Positions 60,300 to 64,000 of a stretch of 64,000 nt of DNA are shown one piece after another. The translations under genes were made by a program, and so were the position numbers. The stretch comes from Thermocatellispora tengchongensis. GTDB taxonomy: Bacteria > Actinomycetota > Actinomycetes > Streptosporangiales > Streptosporangiaceae. The number at the start of each line of letters is the position of its first letter. Within the stretch, counting starts at the first letter, position 1. The notes under the pieces are model-generated. The model searched no databases and was not told the DNA's origin. It saw only the letters and a list, made by a program, of their open reading frames with translations. The stretch spans positions 41,245 to 105,244 of the forward strand of contig NZ_JACHGN010000008.1 in NCBI RefSeq assembly GCF_014202315.1. Reading direction: 5' to 3'.

Positions 60300-62447
60300 G
60301 TGGAGATCAGCGGATATACCACCTCCGGCGGCGTCGGCGTCGAGGTGTCCACCTTCGACGTGCCGGAGTCGGTGCTCGACGACGTCGTGACCGCGCTGGG
60401 GGAGCGGCGGGGCGGCGTGCTCTCCTCCGGCATGGAGTATCCCGGCCGTTACAGCCGCTGGCACCTCGCCTACGTGGACCCGTGCCTGGAGATCGTGGCC
60501 AGGGGCCGCAGGATCTCCGCCCGCGCGCTCAACGAGCGCGGGCGCGTGGTGCTGCCCGCCGTGGCCACCTGCCTGCTGGCGGCCGGCAAGCCGGTGCCGG
60601 GCGGCGAGCCCTCCGCCGACTTCGTCGAGGTGTACGTCGCGGAGTCCGAGGACATCCTGCCCGAGGAGATGCGCAGCCGCCGGCCCACCGTGTTCACCGC
60701 GATCCGCGAGGTCATCGCGGCCTTCAAGGGCGAGGACGGCCACCTCGGCCTGTACGGCGCCTTCGGCTACGACCTGGCCTTCCAGTTCGAGCCGATCCGC
60801 CAGGTGCTGGAGCGCCCCGCCGACCAGCGCGACCTGGTGCTCCACCTGCCCGACCGGATCATGGTCATCGACCGCAAGCGCGAGACCAGCAAGGAGTACC
60901 GCTACGAGTTCACCGTGGACGGCGTCTCCACCCGCGGCATGGAGCGCACCGGTGAGGTGATCCCGCTCGTGCCCGCCCCGGCCGAGCTGCCCGCCGACCC
61001 GCCCAAGGGCGAGTACGCCGAGGTCGTGGCCGCCGCCAAGGAGAAGTTCGTCCGCGGCGACCTGTTCGAGGTCGTCCCCGGCCAGGTGTTCCACGCCGCC
61101 TGCGGCGACCCCGCCGGGTTCTACCGGGCGCTGCGCAAGAGCAACCCCGCGCCGTACGAGTTCCTGTTCAACCTCGGCGACGGCGAGCACCTGGTCGGCG
61201 CCTCGCCCGAGATGTACGTACGGGTCAACGGCGACCGCGTCGAGACCTGCCCGATCTCGGGCACCATCGCCCGGGGCAGCAACCCGGTCGAGGACGCCGA
61301 GGCCATCCGCACCCTCCTGTCCAGCGTCAAGGAGGAGTCGGAGCTGACCATGTGCACCGACGTGGACCGCAACGACAAGTCGCGGATCTGCGTCCCCGGC
61401 AGCGTCCAGGTCATCGGCCGCCGCCAGATCGAGATGTACTCCCGGCTCATCCACACCGTGGACCACATCGAGGGCCGGCTGCGCCCCGGCTTCGACGCCC
61501 TCGACGCCTTCCTCACCCACATGTGGGCGGTCACCGTGACCGGCGCGCCCAAGACGTGGGCGATGCAGTTCATCGAGGACCACGAGGCCACCACCCGCCG
61601 CTGGTATGGCGGCGCGGTCGGCGTGCTCGGCTTCGACGGCTCGATGAACACCGGGCTCACCCTGCGCACCGCGCAGATCCGCCACGGCGTCGCGGCCGTG
61701 CGCGCCGGCGCCACGCTGCTGTTCGACTCCGACCCCGCCGCCGAGGAGCGCGAGACCGAGCTGAAGGCCAGCGCGCTGCTCGGCGCCCTGGCCGCGGTGG
61801 GCCGCTCGTCCGCGGCCTCGGCGGAGGAGGCCCGCGTCCCGGCGCGCGAGCTCCCCGGCGAGGGCATGCGGGTGCTGCTGGTGGACCACGAGGACTCCTT
61901 CGTCAACACCCTGGCCGACTACTTCCGCCAGCAGGGCGCCGAGGTCACCACGCTGCGGCACGGCTTCCCGCAGGCCATGCTGGACGAGCTGGGCCCCGAC
62001 CTGGTCGTGCTCTCGCCCGGCCCCGGCTGGCCGTCCGACTTCGGCTGCTCGGCCCTGGTCGAGGCCCTGTACGAGCGCGGCCTGCCGGTCTTCGGCGTGT
62101 GCCTGGGCCTGCAGGCGATGGTCGAGCACGCGGGCGGCGAGCTGGAGCTGCTGCCGTACCCCGAGCACGGCAAGCGCGGCCGGGTGCGCCGCTCCGGCGA
62201 CAGCGCCCTGCTCGACGGGCTGCCGGAGGAGTTCGTGGCCGCGCGCTACCACTCGCTGCACGCCAAGCGGCACAGCGTACGCGGGTTCACCGCCACCGCC
62301 GAGACCCCCGACGGCGCGGTGATGGCGATCGAGGACCCGGTCAACCGGCGCTTCGCGGTGCAGTTCCACCCCGAGTCGATCCTCACCGCCGAGGGCGGCG
62401 CGGGCGCCAGGATCATCGCCAACGTGCTGCGGCTGGCCCGCCGCTGA
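60300..62447 (+). CDS. trpE(G): Fused anthranilate synthase TrpE-TrpG
   Basis: 715 aa. TrpE part (about 1-505): P-I-S-G-T-I-A-R-G, D-V-D-R-N-D-K-S-R and A-V-T-V-T-G-A-P-K-T-W-A-M chorismate-site motifs, and the L-S/T-F-D-G-S region. TrpG part (about 520-715): G-V-C-L-G-L-Q-A-M with the nucleophilic Cys and Q-F-H-P-E-S His-Glu. It makes anthranilate from chorismate and glutamine, the first step to tryptophan or to anthranilate-derived metabolites. AAGGGG before GTG 60300. The leader attenuator ties it to tryptophan level. No trpC, D or B is adjacent. Confidence 0.95.
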   Translation: MEISGYTTSGGVGVEVSTFDVPESVLDDVVTALGERRGGVLSSGMEYPGRYSRWHLAYVDPCLEIVARGRRISARALNERGRVVLPAVATCLLAAGKPVPGGEPSADFVEVYVAESEDILPEEMRSRRPTVFTAIREVIAAFKGEDGHLGLYGAFGYDLAFQFEPIRQVLERPADQRDLVLHLPDRIMVIDRKRETSKEYRYEFTVDGVSTRGMERTGEVIPLVPAPAELPADPPKGEYAEVVAAAKEKFVRGDLFEVVPGQVFHAACGDPAGFYRALRKSNPAPYEFLFNLGDGEHLVGASPEMYVRVNGDRVETCPISGTIARGSNPVEDAEAIRTLLSSVKEESELTMCTDVDRNDKSRICVPGSVQVIGRRQIEMYSRLIHTVDHIEGRLRPGFDALDAFLTHMWAVTVTGAPKTWAMQFIEDHEATTRRWYGGAVGVLGFDGSMNTGLTLRTAQIRHGVAAVRAGATLLFDSDPAAEERETELKASALLGALAAVGRSSAASAEEARVPARELPGEGMRVLLVDHEDSFVNTLADYFRQQGAEVTTLRHGFPQAMLDELGPDLVVLSPGPGWPSDFGCSALVEALYERGLPVFGVCLGLQAMVEHAGGELELLPYPEHGKRGRVRRSGDSALLDGLPEEFVAARYHSLHAKRHSVRGFTATAETPDGAVMAIEDPVNRRFAVQFHPESILTAEGGAGARIIANVLRLARR

Positions 62448-62509
62448 CCGCCGTCCCCGCCCGCCGCGATCCGCCCCGCGAAGGGGAGGTGCGTGAGCGG
62501 GCGGGGACG

Positions 62510-62515
62510 TAGAGT
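62510..62515 (+). promoter_or_regulatory. -10 box TAGAGT upstream of the amidohydrolase
   Basis: TAGAGT lies about 42 bp before the start, leaving a leader that contains a GAGCGGGGG binding site. It shows that the gene has its own promoter after trpE(G). Confidence 0.4.
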
Positions 62516-62557
62516 GATCACGACAGACCGGGACGCCGGAGAGCGGGGGTGGGGCGC

Positions 62558-63718
62558 ATGCGGGCCGAGGACCTGATACCGTCGCGGCTGCCCGAGGTGA
62601 CTCGGCAGGCGGTGCTCGCGCCGCTCATCGACCATCACTGCCACGGCGTGCTGCGCGACGAGCTCGACCGCGCCCGCTTCGAGCTGGCCATGACCGAGTC
62701 GCACGCGCCGTCGCCGCCGGGCACCACCCACTTCGACACCCCGCTCGGCGTGGCGATCCGCCGCTGGTGCGCGCCGCTGCTCGACCTGGAGCCGCACGCC
62801 CCGCCCGGCGTCTACCTGGCCCGCCGCTCCGAGCTGGGCGCCGAGGAGGTCAACCGGCGGCTCCTGGCCGCCGCCGGGGTGGGCGCGTTCCTGGTCGACA
62901 CCGGGCTCGACGAGCCCGGCCTGCTCACCCCGGCCGAGATGGGCCGCCTCGGCGGCGCGGCGGCCGACGAGATCGTGCGGCTGGAACGCGTCGAGCGCGA
63001 GGTCGCCGCCGACGGCCCCTCCGCCGTCGACTACATGGACCGCCTGGGCGAGGAGCTGGCCAAGTGCGCCGCCCGCGCCGCCGGGTTCAAGTCGATCGTC
63101 GCCTACCGGCACGGGCTCGGCTTCGACCCCTCGCGGCCCAGCAGGGGCTCGGTGATCGCCGCCGCCAACCGCCGCCTCGCCGAGCCGCGCGAACGCCTCA
63201 CCGACCCGGTGCTGCTGCGCCACCTGATCTGGACCGCCGTCGACGCGGCGCGCGAGCGCGGCCTGCCGCTGCAGTTCCACACCGGCTTCGGCGACCCCGA
63301 CCTCGACCTGCACGCCAGCGACCCGTCACTGCTGACCGGCTTCGTCCGCCTGATGCAGCCGCTGGGCCTGCCGGTGGTGCTGCTGCACTGCTACCCCTAC
63401 CACCGCCAGGCCGCGTACATGGCCGCGGTGTACCCGCACGTGTACGTGGACGTGGGCCTCGCGCTCACCCACGCCGCCGCCGGGTCGCCCGCGATCCTCG
63501 CCGAGCTGCTGGAGCTCGTGCCCTTCCACAAGCAGCTCTACAGCTCCGACTGCTACGGCGTGGCCGAGACCTGCTTCCTCGGCGCGCTGTACTTCCGCCG
63601 CGGCCTGGCCAGGGCCCTCGCGGCGCGCGTGGACGAGGGCGAGTGGAGCAGCATCGACGCCGCCCGCGCCGCCCACATGACCGGCTCCGGCAACGCCCGC
63701 CGCGTCTACCGCCTGTGA
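62558..63718 (+). CDS. Amidohydrolase-family protein (FluG N-terminal-like)
   Basis: 386 aa TIM-barrel amidohydrolase. I-D-H-H-C-H-G-V is the first metal motif, then L-P-L-Q-F-H-T-G-F-G-D, V-V-L-L-H-C-Y-P-Y-H-R and Y-S-S-D-C-Y-G, as in the family joined to glutamine synthetase in FluG proteins and in uronate-isomerase-like hydrolases. Substrate unknown; glutamine-like amides are possible. ATG 62558 preferred, GTG 62549 also in frame. Its 3' end is duplicated downstream. Confidence 0.82.
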   Translation: MRAEDLIPSRLPEVTRQAVLAPLIDHHCHGVLRDELDRARFELAMTESHAPSPPGTTHFDTPLGVAIRRWCAPLLDLEPHAPPGVYLARRSELGAEEVNRRLLAAAGVGAFLVDTGLDEPGLLTPAEMGRLGGAAADEIVRLERVEREVAADGPSAVDYMDRLGEELAKCAARAAGFKSIVAYRHGLGFDPSRPSRGSVIAAANRRLAEPRERLTDPVLLRHLIWTAVDAARERGLPLQFHTGFGDPDLDLHASDPSLLTGFVRLMQPLGLPVVLLHCYPYHRQAAYMAAVYPHVYVDVGLALTHAAAGSPAILAELLELVPFHKQLYSSDCYGVAETCFLGALYFRRGLARALAARVDEGEWSSIDAARAAHMTGSGNARRVYRL

Positions 63719-63861
63719 CGGCCACCCCTCCGGCACCACCGCGTCCTCCGGCCCGCGCCACCGCCCTCCGCGCCCGCCCCGGGCCGCCCACATGACCGGC
63801 TCCGGCAGCGCCCGCCGCGTCTACCGCCTGTGACGGCCACCCCTCCGGCACCACGGCGTTC
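63668..63861. repeat. 115-bp-spaced duplication of the amidohydrolase 3' end
   Basis: GCCGCCCACATGACCGGCTC at 63668-63687 and its continuation through the stop codon (about 78 bp) recurs at 63783-63860 with few changes. The second copy is only a fragment, so the last codons and stop were duplicated without a gene. Confidence 0.92.
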
Positions 63862-63885
63862 TCCGCTCCGGCCCGCGCCACCGTC

Positions 63886-64000
63886 CCCCGCGCCTGGCCC
63901 GGCCCCCCGCGCCTGGCCCGGCCCCCCGCGCCTGGCCCGGCCCCCCGCGCCTGGCCCGGCCCCCCGCGCCTGGCCCGGCCCCCCGCGCCTGGCCCGGCCC
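63886..64000. repeat. 19-bp minisatellite running off the window end
   Basis: GCCTGG starts at 63892, 63911, 63930, 63949, 63968 and 63987, a 19-bp unit of about GCGCCTGGCCCGGCCCCCC. At least six copies; the array continues outside. The sequence is unrelated to the 19-bp array at 16.9 kb. Confidence 0.95.

Overview
The window is 64 kb of very GC-rich chromosomal DNA from an actinomycete. Codons end almost always in G or C, GTG starts are common, and many genes have a TANNNT box 6-8 nt before the start codon, which suggests leaderless transcripts. Gene content (PaaX, DUF5709, DUF3152, Rv1733c-like protein, MctP/DUF3311, fused TrpE-G behind a Trp attenuator) fits a Streptosporangiaceae- or Streptomyces-like soil actinobacterium; the family assignment is an inference. 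I see no rRNA, tRNA, CRISPR, integrase, transposase or phage structural gene.

Layout. 1-7.2 kb: DUF2267 fragment, secreted HNH-type protein, then an island that resembles the mycobacterial hypoxia/dormancy set: orphan NarJ, Rv1733c-like membrane protein, tandem universal stress protein, XRE-flavin-reductase fusion, beta-phosphoglucomutase-like HAD and phosphoketolase, with a 20-bp DosR-box-like palindrome before the phosphoketolase. 7.2-16 kb: endonuclease V, orphan molybdopterin hydroxylase subunit, DUF3152, Zn-ribbon protein, PhyH-type dioxygenase, PemK/MazF-like protein, pirin, PaaX regulator, DUF2087 and F420-type PPOX. 16.1-17.6 kb: no credible gene, but three families of tandem repeats. 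17.6-22.7 kb: LanC-like protein, HTH-citrate synthase, homocitrate/isopropylmalate-synthase-like enzyme and a beta-propeller protein, with strong AT-rich operators. 22.7-30.5 kb: sulfotransferase, LAL-type regulator, and a coupled alpha/beta hydrolase (Cys nucleophile) plus GMC oxidoreductase pair.

30.8-45.7 kb: two regulator/target pairs with clear tandem operators (TetR/SnoaL-like and TetR/MBL), LigD-type polymerase, Nudix, phosphoglucomutase, Ppx/GppA phosphatase, small membrane proteins, DUF72, RsbW-like ATPase, rhamnulokinase, MetE-like enzyme, DUF5709. 44.8-48.4 kb: GAF-LuxR regulator divergent from an acyl-CoA synthetase, then a GNAT. 48.4-53.5 kb: a translationally coupled four-gene operon encoding a RecB/Cas4-type nuclease with a likely Fe-S cluster, an SF1 helicase and two uncharacterised proteins, together resembling a Dna2 enzyme split over several polypeptides; this is the best candidate for an undescribed system. 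53.6-60 kb: Ser/Thr kinase, TetR remnant, DUF3311-MctP transporter, SDR, WYL regulator. 60-64 kb: trp leader peptide and attenuator, fused anthranilate synthase, amidohydrolase, and a duplication plus minisatellite running off the end.

A second theme is repeats: more than a dozen unrelated GC-rich minisatellites (unit 11-76 bp) occur in intergenic DNA, at gene ends and inside low-complexity coding segments.
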